A stretch of 64,000 nt of DNA. It comes from Planococcus citri. Lineage: Eukaryota > Arthropoda > Insecta > Hemiptera > Pseudococcidae. A model generated the notes under the pieces. That model was not told the DNA's origin and ran no database searches. It worked only from the letters and a program-made list of their open reading frames with translations. Position 1 is the stretch's first letter; each line of letters opens with the position of its first letter. The DNA is taken from NCBI RefSeq assembly GCF_950023065.1, contig NC_088680.1, positions 59,371,350 to 59,435,349 of the forward strand. The letters run 5' to 3'. Position numbers and translations under genes: made by a program. Positions 14,363 through 23,852 of the stretch are shown piece after piece.

Positions 14363-14803
14363 TCAAGTCAGTATTATAGATTCGAAAACAAAAGCATCAT
14401 TCGATATAATCTCACAGCGGTAAGCAATACAAGCATACATGAAACATTCGACGACTCGGAGATTCGTGTTGGCATTATTACATTCAGAATGAATCCATGC
14501 TCTGTGGCCAGATACGCTAATAACAGCGGGTACACCAAAGACCAAAATGAAATAGAAAGAAAAAACCACGCTACCGGTCTTTCATCCGACATCCATCGTT
14601 CCATCGAGGTAACGTTTGCGTTTGGTTGATCTAATGGGTAATGGTAATGGTACTCGTAATGGTCTGTTGTTTGTAGCTGGACTATTACTGGGACCATTAC
14701 CACCATCTACTCCGCCGAGATTTACAGTAGCTACTCTCAGACAGTCATAAATCATAGCAGTCGGCTTCTTCTGGCTACCGCGTTGCTGCCAGATTAACTT
14801 CAT
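14363..14803 (-). other. Doubtful ORF cluster with upstream TATA-like box
   Basis: The ATG at 14803 starts a 73-residue frame (MKLIWQQRGSQKKPTAMIYD at its start) ending in TGA at 14582-14584. The same frame then stays open for another 73 codons. A different frame (14374-14706) encodes 110 residues with two hydrophobic segments (VAWFFLSISFWSLVYPLLLA and SCMLVLLTAVRLY). Base composition here is less AT-rich than around it, and a TATATATA lies about 90 nt upstream on the same strand. A donor (ACT then GTAAAT near 14737) joined to an acceptor AGTCCAG would fuse the two frames, but with an intron of only about 50 nt. I recognise no family. It could be a real small membrane protein gene, a 5' exon, or chance. 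Confidence 0.25.
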
Positions 14804-16470
14804 CTAAACACGGAGGCTGTCTGCGGCATGCCGACCGTGTGTTTGTCGAATGTCGATGCTGTAGCTGGGTCTGGTGGTGAAAGAGGCTGCCTATATATAC
14901 CTATACCAACTTGAAGAATTGACATTTTTTTACCTCAAACTGTTAAATTGATATCTTTAATTTAGATGGTCGAGATTAGTTCTGTAGTTCCTGTATTGTG
15001 TAAGTTATTTTTTAAAAATCAAGTTTAAGATTATCAATTTGTACTTTGTAGTAGGTAGTTTGCAACATTTTATTGAGAAACAAATAAGGAAGAACTTTTG
15101 CTAACTACTTAAAGGTGAGAAAATGACTGCAAGTTATCTTATCTCCGAAGAGGCGAAGAAAATAATATTTTAAATAAAAAAGATTTCCTACTTACTCAAC
15201 CTGTGTGTTTTAATAATTCGACGTAAAAAATTTTAACTGATACAACATAATTATTTAATAAATTTCATCATTTTTTAGCACTTCAAGAGAAAGTCATGAG
15301 AATTTTAAACAATGCGCTCTTCATGTCTTCGATTTTAATACACCCTTTAGAAAAATCCGACTATGTACTCCCTCTTCTACTGGCGCTCAATTAGTTCATT
15401 AAAAAATACAAGTTTTTATTTTGATTTTCATTTTGTTTATTTAACAAATTATTTCAATGAGAAACCCATAGGTACAGACTACAGAGTAACCGATGAGATG
15501 GTGAGGGGGGAGGGGCTGAATACCTGCTTGCCTAAGAAAATTGGCATCCTGTTTTAAGATTCCTGAGACTTTGGAAAAAATTAATAACTCTGTTATTTGA
15601 AAAATAATATGAATAAAAATTCGTCAAATACCTATTATTAAAACGTCAGAAGTTTGCAAAAAATTACAGAAAAATCAATGGAATTTAGCTTAGCTGATTT
15701 TTGCAAAAATTGTTTAAAAATATGTTTAAATGTCCTAATAACATTTTTGAATGACTAAAAGCTCATATGAAACCTCGCATTTATTTCAAATGTTTTTAAA
15801 ATATTTAAAAGAAACAAGACTAAAATGATCTTGCAAAAATATCAAACCAAAAAAAGTTGATAAAAAATTTGCAGAATGAAACAACATTTTGCAAAAAATA
15901 TATTACCTACATCAATACATAATAATATAGTAGGTACATATGAAATATTACCAAAAAAAATATTGAAATTTAGGAATAAAATACCAAAAATTGAAAAGAG
16001 AGCAAAAAAACAACACCATACAATTTTATTGCACGAAAATTACTAGAAAATTTGTTTAAATATCATGAAAACAGCTGAAAATGACTGAAAGCTCATGACA
16101 AAATATGGCACAATTATAGACAAAATATGTCCAAAAATTGTTACTGATGATTGAAAAAAGTTTTGCAAGATTTGCATAATACATTATAATACCATTTAAA
16201 AAAAAACTATAAAATTCAAATGAAAAGTTAAAACCTCTGAAAAACAATAATATCTGATAAAATCATGCAAAAATTGCATAAAATATAATTTAAAACTGGT
16301 CAAGATTCTATAATAACATCATACTTAAATAAAATTCAATCCAACAAACCAACATCCCTAATGGAGCATAAAATAACAATACACGATACAAGGTATGATT
16401 CTTCTGCTAGCTAAACATGTTTTCAAAAACCATCAAAATTATGCATCTGACAATGAGAAAACCCGTATTT
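14804..16470. other. AT-rich spacer with A-rich degenerate repeat
   Basis: 14804-14930 is a less AT-rich patch upstream of the doubtful ORF. 15560-16320 is an A-rich degenerate repeat (variants of GCAAAAATTG and TGAAAA). No exon seen. Confidence 0.4.
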
Positions 16471-17245
16471 CAAAAATTTTTGCCCTTGCTTTGCTCGGGC
16501 AAAATTGTTGTGCCTTTTCACATCAACATTACAAATGTTTTGCTTCTTGAAATTACAAATTTTGAAAATCTTTTACCCTCGTTTCGCTCGGGCCAATTTG
16601 TTTTTTTTCCACGCTTGAAAATTTCAAGAAACTATTGATAAATTTCTTAAAAAGTTGAGATCAGAAAACTAGAATTTTTTCATTAAATTTGATATTGTTC
16701 TACTTTTTGAATTACAATTTTTCCAAAGCTTTTAGTCTCGATTCGCTCCAAATTGATTCTCTTCTACTAAGTTACAATTTCAAGAAACGTATATGATTGA
16801 ATTTGAAAAATATTGAGACCAGAAAAACTGGATTCTTTTATTAAAATTGATGTTCTACTTTTCCATTTCAAGTCACATATTTTCCAAAACTTTTGCCATT
16901 GCTTCACTCACGCTAATTTTGAACTTACCTAGTTCTTTTTTCACACTAAGAATTTCACAAAACCATTGATAAAATTAAAAGAAAGTTGAGATCAGAAAAA
17001 CCGAATTCTTACATTAAAATTGATGTTGTTCTACTTTGCGAACTACAAACTTTTTAAAACTTTCGGCCTCACTTCGCTCGGCCCAAATTGATTCTCTTCT
17101 ACCAGTTACAAATTTAAAAAAATCTATGATTGATTTTGAAGAATGTTGAGATTAAAAAAAACGAATTCTTTTATTAAAATTGATGTTATTCTACTTTTCA
17201 AATCATAAATTTTCAAAAACTTTTGCCCTCGCTTCGCTCGGGCCC
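16471..17245. repeat. Tandem array of the TTTGCCCTCGCTTCGCTCGG unit
   Basis: Six degenerate copies of a TTTTGCCCTCGCTTCGCTCG core near 16481, 16574, 16735, 16895, 17062 and 17219, a spacing of about 160 bp (first gap 93). Between cores are shared blocks such as AAAATTGATGTT(G)TTCTAC and a CAGAAAAACTGAATTCTT-type segment. Inverted or isolated copies occur elsewhere in the window (for example 3920, 6307, 6665, 7240, 10570, 35530, 44185). Confidence 0.8.
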
Positions 17246-17619
17246 TTCAAACTGCTGCTTTAGAAAATGTTAAGAATATGAAAATTAAACAGAAAAATTC
17301 CAGAAATACTCATAATATTCAAAGTTTATAAAAAATGCAAATTTTTCATTTCTTTCGAAACAGAACCACTAGCTTTTCAAAAATTTTTAATACCAGAGTG
17401 CAGCACGTCAAAATTTTGATTATAGTCGGCAAAGTTACAATTTTTTGGCTACAAAATGTCGTGATACAATCCCCTCACTACTTGTAACTTAAATACCCTC
17501 TTTTTTCATCCAACTTGGGAATTTTCAGTCGAATAAGTTGGGAATTTTCAGTCAAATTAGTGGGGAATCTTAGAATCTTTGCCCCCCCCCCCCCAGCAAA
17601 ATCACTTCGCTACGTCCCT

Positions 17620-18560
17620 GGAACCTGGGATGAGACCCCGAACGATTTTTTTTCGGGTTCCGGGTTTCGGGGCTTGGGCTTTCAATCAAAAATTTATTAG
17701 GTCTTGGGCTTGGATTGGGGTCCAGGAAACTTTGGGTTTGGGTTTCAGGGCTCAGTGTCCAGGGCTGGGCCTTAGTGATTTTTTTTGTTTTTTTTTTCAT
17801 TTTTACAATTTTTTGAATATATTAAGTAAACCTTGTTTTATTAATTCACCATATTCAGTGATATGATATTGAACTGTTCTTCCATGAAAAAAAAAAAAAA
17901 CGAATTGGAAAATGTTAGCTTGTAGAAAAATTTTTCAAGACCATTTGAACTTAAAAAGATCAGTGAAAAGAATTGACTAATGCCCCTTTCCATGAAGCCT
18001 CTCAATTGCAATTTTGATGAAGAATAAAGGTAAAATCTTAGTTGATTTTCTGTTGAAAAAAAAATTTAAAAAATATTATAAGGGCAGATTCCGATTGCTT
18101 TTTTCAAAATTATTTGAATGGAACAGTCATTTTTTTAAAAATCAGAATTAAATTTTTTCTGGAATTTTTAATTACTGTCCAAATTTTTTAACCAACATTT
18201 TTCAAAGAACAATGAACTATCTACAGAATATTATAAATAATGTTCCAAAATCCCCTTAAAATATTAAACTTTTTGCTGAACTTGTAAATTTTTAATTTTT
18301 TTTGAAAATGATCTTTTTTGAATTTTGAAGTTTTGAGATGCACAGAACGTTAATTGCAATAGTAATTTACAAAATTGAAAATTTACACAAGCCCTGAAAA
18401 GCCCCAAAAAACCTTGATCACAGTTTGGGTTTCGGGCTTTGGGCCAGGGCTTTGTAGGTTACAGTTTTTAAGGTTTCGGGGCTTGGACATTCGGGCTTCA
18501 AGGAAATAATCGGGGCTTCTTCGGATTTCGGGTCCCGGTCTTGGACTGGGCCTCATCCCT
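17620..18560. repeat. Inverted pair of GGGCTT-rich low-complexity blocks
   Basis: 17620-17780 and 18390-18560 both carry runs of GGGTTTCGGGGCTTGGGCTT-like sequence. The outer edges are inverted relative to each other (GGGATGAGACCCC at the left, GGGCCTCATCCC at the right). The spacer is AT-rich. G-run spacing would permit G-quadruplexes. Frames through it are low complexity. Confidence 0.55.
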
Positions 18561-18802
18561 GCCTGGACTGGAACTATGTACAATTTTAGAGATGAAAGAA
18601 CCGAAGGTGAGATAGAGGGAATGCAAATCACTGAGTTAAGAAATTATTTTAAATAACTAACATGACCAAAAAGAATATATCGGTTTCATTTCAAATTCAT
18701 TGAAATGGTTTTTTGTGGTTGTGATTTTCTGTTTCTCTTAAGAGCACAGCTTCTTTGTGATTCTGAATTCTGATTTTTTTTTCAATAGTTGTTTTTCAAC
18801 AA

Positions 18803-19053
18803 CAGAAGGGCTAATGGTGAAAGTCTCCTAGTCAGAAGTGATTTTTGTACAAATCAATGAAAACGTTGTTATCCTACTTCAATGGTAATGTAAAAACTTT
18901 ATGGTCAAGTGTTGAAAAAACATCTTCAACTATCCCAGAATGCATTACAATACTCATTTTCCCTTTAAAATTGATGAAATATGAAAAAAAAATGTTTAAA
19001 GTTGTGTGAACAAAAAATGACTAACAATAAGGCGATTTTCACCATTAGCCCTT
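18803..19053. mobile_element. Small inverted-repeat element (about 250 bp)
   Basis: GAAGGGCTAATGGTGAAA near 18805 and its exact complement TTTCACCATTAGCCCTTC ending near 19053 bracket an AT-rich core. The shape is MITE-like; no target duplication was confirmed. Confidence 0.5.
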
Positions 19054-19103
19054 CAGGCTTCAATTGATTGATTTTCATTTTTTCCAAAATATTGGCTTTT
19101 TGT

Positions 19104-20163
19104 TGTTGATGTTGTTCTTGAAATTTACCCAAAAAATAATGATTTGAAAATATTTTAAATTCCAGTAAAATTTAGCATTAGTGCAGATTGCAGAAGTAGT
19201 GTAAAATATCGTTGAAACTTGAAACTTCCCTGATAGCCGATAGGAGCAAGTAAAACTTGCATCGAAAAAATTGATAAAATTTTTATTGAATATTGATATT
19301 TAATTGAGGAGGTTGGTTACAAAGTTAGACAAACGCCACTTCTACAAAAATCGAGTTAGATATTGATTCTTATAGGATTTTTAACGCTCTTTTCATTGCC
19401 GAGGTCTGTTATTTTCAATATAGTACGTAAAAGGTCAAAAAACGCGATCAAAGTTGCGCCTTAGTTTCATGTGCAAATTGTCTTGGTTTCAAAAACAGAC
19501 ATATCCTGGATATGTCTGTTTTTGAAACTAAGATGATAGGATATGTCTCATTTTGAAACTAAGATAATGTTCACATGTCCGTGTTTGAAACTAAGGCGCA
19601 ACTTTGATCGCGTTTTTTGACCTTTTATGTACTATTTTGAAATCAAGGGACCTCAGAAATGGAAAAAGGGTTAAAAATCCTATACGTATCAAAACCTAAC
19701 TGATCTAGACATCTTCAATTTCAAATTATCTTCATCTTGGTTTCAAAATCAGACAAGTGCATTTTCAGGTTCTTTTTATTAGTGGTGGGGGGGTGATGGT
19801 GGAAGGATATTTTTTGTATTTTTGTTACTCAGTATCATCACTACAATTTGTCATTATCCCCCACCTTTACAATGCTGTATATTTTTGTAACAAAAAACAT
19901 AGATTTTCTCAAAATCAACCCTGTGGCGTTTGTCTAACTTTGTCACTAAGCTCCTCATGTTGTTCTTGAAATTTACTTAAAAAATAATGAATTGAAAATA
20001 ATTTAAATTCCAGTAAAATTTAGCATTAGTGCAGATTGCAGAAGTAGTGTAAAATAGTTATCATTGAAACTTCCAGGATAGGAGGTAGGACGATAGGAGT
20101 AAGTAAAACTTGTATCGGAAAAATTAATGAAATTTTTATTGAATATTGATAATATTTAATTGA
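19104..20163. mobile_element. Composite: 210-bp direct repeats flanking a foldback core
   Basis: A 210-bp segment beginning ATGTTGTTCTTGAAATTTAC and ending TTTAATTGA occurs at about 19104-19312 and again at 19957-20163 in the same orientation, with few differences. Between them lies an inverted repeat whose ends read GTTAGACAAACGCCAC (left, about 19328) and GTGGCGTTTGTCTAAC (right, about 19923). Its centre is the palindromic ACAGACATATCC/GGATATGTCTGT, followed by several TTTGAAACTAAG copies. No coding frame. Confidence 0.8.
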
Positions 20164-20640
20164 TAAAAAAATCAAAAAACTCAAAAAAAGAAAATAATAA
20201 ATTTTTTATCTATTTTTTTTATTTTTCAAAAAATGAAAAAAAAATAAAAATCGATTTGAAAATACCTACTAATCGTAATGTACCTACTTTTCAGTATATC
20301 AGTTTAGCCAACCTCTCGTTCCAGACAAAAAAATTAGTTTTTCGATTATCATTTTATCAACAAACGGAAAAAAACTATTCAACCTCTATTTCACGTTTAG
20401 AACAACATTTGTGAGTAAAATTCGCCGGAAAAACATATAAATTTCTCAAAAAACATCATTTTCCAGGTAAAATTATCCATATTAATCTAAAATTTACATG
20501 AATTTCAACCTACCCAGGGGGTTATTGTTCGAAATATTTTTCTCTGTAGACGCGTCCTCTCCTCCATGCTTTCCAGGTAGGTTGATATGTTGATACACAA
20601 ACGAACATTTTTTTCAAATTCGTAAACGGTTTATACCTTT
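20164..20640. other. AT-rich spacer before the NDUFAF8/PIG-M unit
   Basis: No exon or repeat recognised. The promoter and first exon of the dicistronic transcript should lie in or just after this stretch. Confidence 0.3.
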
Positions 20641-20749
20641 TTGAGTAGTGAAAAATATTTCAGTTTTATAATTCACTAGTGAAATAACTCATTCGTAAGT
20701 TATCTAGTTAAAATTTGGGTTACCATTGAAACTTGACGATGTGTTGCTT

Positions 20750-20961
20750 GTAAGTACCGTTTACCTAAAATAGACATTTTTATCTGTCGGCGTCTACCGG
20801 CATATTTACCTTGAATGTGATATCATTATCATTTTACATTTTCGAGTAAAATCGTTGAAAATGTGCTTCGAAATTGGTAATTTATGTTCGATCAACGATG
20901 AGATACATCTACCGGTTACAGTTTCACTCGACTTTACTAATTTAGAACGTGTATTTTACAG
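20750..20961 (+). other. Probable 5'-UTR intron of the NDUFAF8/PIG-M transcript
   Basis: A consensus donor GTAAGT starts at 20750. A pyrimidine-rich acceptor (TATTTTACAG) ends at 20961, 8 nt before the NDUFAF8 ATG. Joining them leaves a short non-coding leader exon of unknown 5' end. An ATG at 20739 in that exon would open a short ORF that crosses the junction and terminates in a different frame from NDUFAF8, so it would act as a uORF if the transcript starts upstream of it. Confidence 0.55.
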
Positions 20962-20969
20962 ATTAGCCG

Positions 20970-21170
20970 ATGGACGCTGTGAACAAAGCGAAATCTAGAA
21001 TACGTTTGTATCCACGTTTTATCGCCGACTGCAAAAACGAGAGCAGATTTTATGCAACGTGTATATCATCGAAACAAGACGACGTACAGCAGAATGCTTG
21101 CCTGAAAGAGTTCGAGAATTTCAAGAATTGTATAATACGTAGCGCCGCTAAACTTGGAACTCGCTTGTAA
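20970..21170 (+). CDS. NDUFAF8: NADH dehydrogenase assembly factor 8 (twin CX9C), first cistron
   Basis: A 66-residue protein. It has a perfect twin CX9C arrangement, C21-X9-C31 and C44-X9-C54, preceded by a basic segment (KSRIRLYPRF) and followed by an IIRSAAK tail. This matches the layout of NDUFAF8 (C17orf89), a small protein imported into mitochondria that partners NDUFAF5 in assembly of respiratory complex I. It has no N-terminal presequence, as usual for CX9C proteins oxidised in the intermembrane space. The start is the first ATG after a good 3' splice site (TTTTACAG ending at 20961). The reading frame is uninterrupted and ends only 16 nt before the PIG-M start, with no intron, promoter or poly(A) signal between, so both probably share one mRNA. 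The context at -3 is C, which is weak. The family assignment rests on motif spacing and flanking residues; another CX9C protein is possible. Confidence 0.85.
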   Translation: MDAVNKAKSRIRLYPRFIADCKNESRFYATCISSKQDDVQQNACLKEFENFKNCIIRSAAKLGTRL

Positions 21171-21186
21171 AGTTTGTATCAAAAAA

Positions 21187-22419
21187 ATGGCTCCAGCTTT
21201 AAAGTTTAAACCAACCAATGTACAATACCATTTCGGTATCGGATTACTCGTTCGTGTCGTATTGACTGCCTACAGCGTAGTGCACGATTCTTACTTTAAA
21301 TTAAAGTACACAGATGTAGATTATAAAGTATTCACCTTAGCTGCCAAAGAAGTTATTGCTCAACGTTCACCGTACGATTTCCATACGTTCAGGTATTCTC
21401 CCATCGTTGCTTATCTAGTAACACCTAATGTTCTTCTGCATCCAGTGTTCGGTAAACTTCTGGCTTCTGTTTTCGACGTAATGGTCGCCTATACGATTTA
21501 TAAGATTGTTTTATTGATCTACGGAGTCGAGAAGAAAGCTTTACAATGTGCTCAGTTATGGCTATACAATCCACTACCGATTATTATCAGCACCAGGGGT
21601 AATTTGGATTCGTTTTCGTCTCTATTTGTACTTCTAACTTTGTATTTTCAATTAATGGAGAACTATTATGTATCCGGAGCCTTGCTAGCGGTTAGTACTC
21701 ATCTTAGATTGTATCCGATCGCCTTCTTTTTACCTTTCTTGGTAACTGCTGGTAGAATTACATCTGCGTTGACTTTACGTCACACTTATAAAGACAAACT
21801 CAAGTTCGCGTTCAGTTTCGCGACCACGTTGGCTTCTCTGACCGGATTATTCTATTACGTTTACGGATTCGCCTTCGTCGAAGAAAGTATCCTCTACCAT
21901 GTGTACCGAAAAGACGTCCAGCATAATTTCTCGCTCTATTTCTACGTTCAATACTTGGATGCATTTGTACCTGACTACGTGACCAAGAATTTCACCCTGT
22001 TTGATCCGAAAATCACCAAAGCCTTGTTGATCATCGTGCCTCAGATCGTGCTTTTGATCGCCGTCACCGTCAAATACAACACCTTACGTCATCTGCCATT
22101 CAACTTGTACTGCTCCGCTTTTATCTTCGTCGTTTTCAACAAAGTTCTCACGTCCCAATATTTCGTATGGTTTTTATCCTTGCTACCTTTATTCTTACCT
22201 TCGATCACTATCTCGAGGAACAAAGTGATTGGAATTCTATCGGCGTGGATCGGTTCTCAGGCAGCTTGGCTGACATCAGCTTACTTATTAGAGTTCGAAG
22301 GACGTCCTACGTTTGCGGCCATACACGGAAGCAGTATATTGTTTTTCTCGGTCAATGTTTGGATTTTGAGTACGTTCATCAACGCTTACAATACTCAATA
22401 TCTGAAGAAAGTCGATTAG
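21187..22419 (+). CDS. PIGM: GPI alpha-1,4-mannosyltransferase PIG-M, second cistron
   Basis: A 410-residue multi-pass ER protein (human PIG-M is 423). PIG-M adds the first mannose to the GPI anchor precursor from dolichol-phosphate-mannose. Family landmarks are all present: the luminal DXD motif as YTDVDYKVF (D43, D45), the RYSPIVAYLVTPN segment, RGNLDS near residue 137, HNFSLYFY near 246, FNKVLTSQYF near 317, and the QAAWLTSAYLLEF segment close to the C terminus. About ten hydrophobic segments alternate with short loops. I chose the ATG at 21187 because its context (aaaaaaATGG) is strong and MAPALKFKP is a natural N terminus; an upstream in-frame TTG at 21154 overlaps the NDUFAF8 ORF and is not a credible start. 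The gene is intronless and lies 16 nt after the NDUFAF8 stop. It is convergent with Pvf. Confidence 0.95.
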   Translation: MAPALKFKPTNVQYHFGIGLLVRVVLTAYSVVHDSYFKLKYTDVDYKVFTLAAKEVIAQRSPYDFHTFRYSPIVAYLVTPNVLLHPVFGKLLASVFDVMVAYTIYKIVLLIYGVEKKALQCAQLWLYNPLPIIISTRGNLDSFSSLFVLLTLYFQLMENYYVSGALLAVSTHLRLYPIAFFLPFLVTAGRITSALTLRHTYKDKLKFAFSFATTLASLTGLFYYVYGFAFVEESILYHVYRKDVQHNFSLYFYVQYLDAFVPDYVTKNFTLFDPKITKALLIIVPQIVLLIAVTVKYNTLRHLPFNLYCSAFIFVVFNKVLTSQYFVWFLSLLPLFLPSITISRNKVIGILSAWIGSQAAWLTSAYLLEFEGRPTFAAIHGSSILFFSVNVWILSTFINAYNTQYLKKVD

Positions 22420-23700
22420 ACTCGAGTGTTCAAGTTGTTTTTTTTTTTAGACATAAATTTTTAACGCTATTTTATACGGTTGTATCTCCATACTACGTTG
22501 ACAAAAGCGATCTCAGTTTGGAAATATAATTATTTCTTTGTTTGTTTTTCACCCTAGCACACTGCTACCATCATATAATGGCGGTATAAATTATGCTGGG
22601 TTATTATTCAATTTATAGATTAAGCGTTTGACTCGTCATCACTCGTATGTTTATTAATAATGATTTTGATATCAACTGTTTTTTTTCTCTGTCTTAATTT
22701 TTCAACGTTATTTAAATCAACACGCACGCTTTTCTCAGTACTTAGATAGTTTTATCATCGAGTCGAAACATTATTGACAATAATGTGTTTTTTCTTTCTA
22801 TTATTTAAAATTTAAGTTTTATTATTTAAGCTTATTAACAAGCTTGTGTGTTTTTATAGTTGAAAACTTTCTACATAATTGTAAGAATCGTACGATTCAA
22901 GAATTAATTTTATGTTTTAATCGTAAGTGGAAACATTGTAAGACCACTTAAAATTATGATTTAGTTTTAGTACGACATTTTAACGTTTAGGATTTTTTTT
23001 TAATCGATAGGTTTACGTAGATTTTAAGACATTTCCGGTCTGTTGGATCTGTATTAATTGGTAATATTTTCATATTGTAATATTGTATAGTTATACTAGT
23101 TTTGTGTGTTGTAAAATATATTTTTTTCTTGTTTTTTCTCGAGTTATGGTACTCTTGTGGAAAATTACCTATTGCATAAATTTTTTAAAATTTGTACCAT
23201 ACTCTGGATTAGTATCAAAGTAATGTTAAATTGTTGTATACTTTAGAATTAATTTCTACGTTAGTTTTGTGTAAAAAAAAAATTCATCGCGTTTGTAACG
23301 AAGTTCCACTCGTTTCTTTTAATTAATTTATTATTATTGAAACGATTGGAACTTGAATTAAGTTTTTTGAGACAGTTTGAAAGTAAAGATTCACTTTTTT
23401 TGAAGTGACATTTTTTCTGTTGCATTAATCCTTACTTTATTGCTGTCTCGAAAAAAAAAAAATGAAAATTTTAGAGCTCGAAAAACTATAGTGAGATTTT
23501 TCTAAGATCAAATAATGAAGAAAATACCTCAATTTGTATTATCGATTAAAATCAATCGTATTGTTTGTAACGAATATTCGGATAAATAGAACCATTTTGC
23601 ATTTTTATTACCTCTCAATTTTATGTATTTCTATTTCTCATATCGTTGTGTATAATTAATGGAAAATTTTAAAATAAATGTATATTTTTAAAAAAAAGAA
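22420..23700 (+). other. 3' UTR of the NDUFAF8/PIG-M mRNA with poly(A) signal
   Basis: There is no coding content in this 1.25-kb AT-rich stretch. The AATAAA at 23673-23678, followed by an A-rich run, is the most likely poly(A) signal. The Pvf gene on the other strand has its own AATAAA (complement of 23707-23712) pointing the opposite way, so the two transcripts should end within a few tens of bases of each other or overlap slightly. Confidence 0.6.
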
Positions 23701-23706
23701 TTGTTT

Positions 23707-23712
23707 TTTATT
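23707..23712 (-). terminator. Poly(A) signal of Pvf
   Basis: AATAAA on the minus strand about 140 nt downstream of the Pvf stop codon (23853-23855). A second overlapping AATAAA lies at 23711-23716. Cleavage would fall near 23690, inside or next to the end of the PIG-M transcript. Confidence 0.5.
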
Positions 23713-23852
23713 TATTAATAATTTACAAAATAAAAAAGAACAAGGAAATCACAATTGTACAAATATGACTTTGCGAATAAATAATAATAAATAATTTACA
23801 AAAAAAAAAATCATCTAATGGCACACGGTAATAATACTGAAAAAAATTTACA

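Noticed and set aside
17515..18631. Pro/Phe-rich frames in both directions
   Set aside because: Low-complexity translations of GGGCTT-rich repeats.
21154..21186. Upstream extension of PIG-M from a TTG codon
   Set aside because: Non-ATG start, overlaps the NDUFAF8 ORF, and the ATG at 21187 has a strong context and gives the family's usual N terminus.
22167..22529. 120-codon frame overlapping the 3' part of PIG-M
   Set aside because: Out-of-frame shadow of a clear conserved coding sequence.
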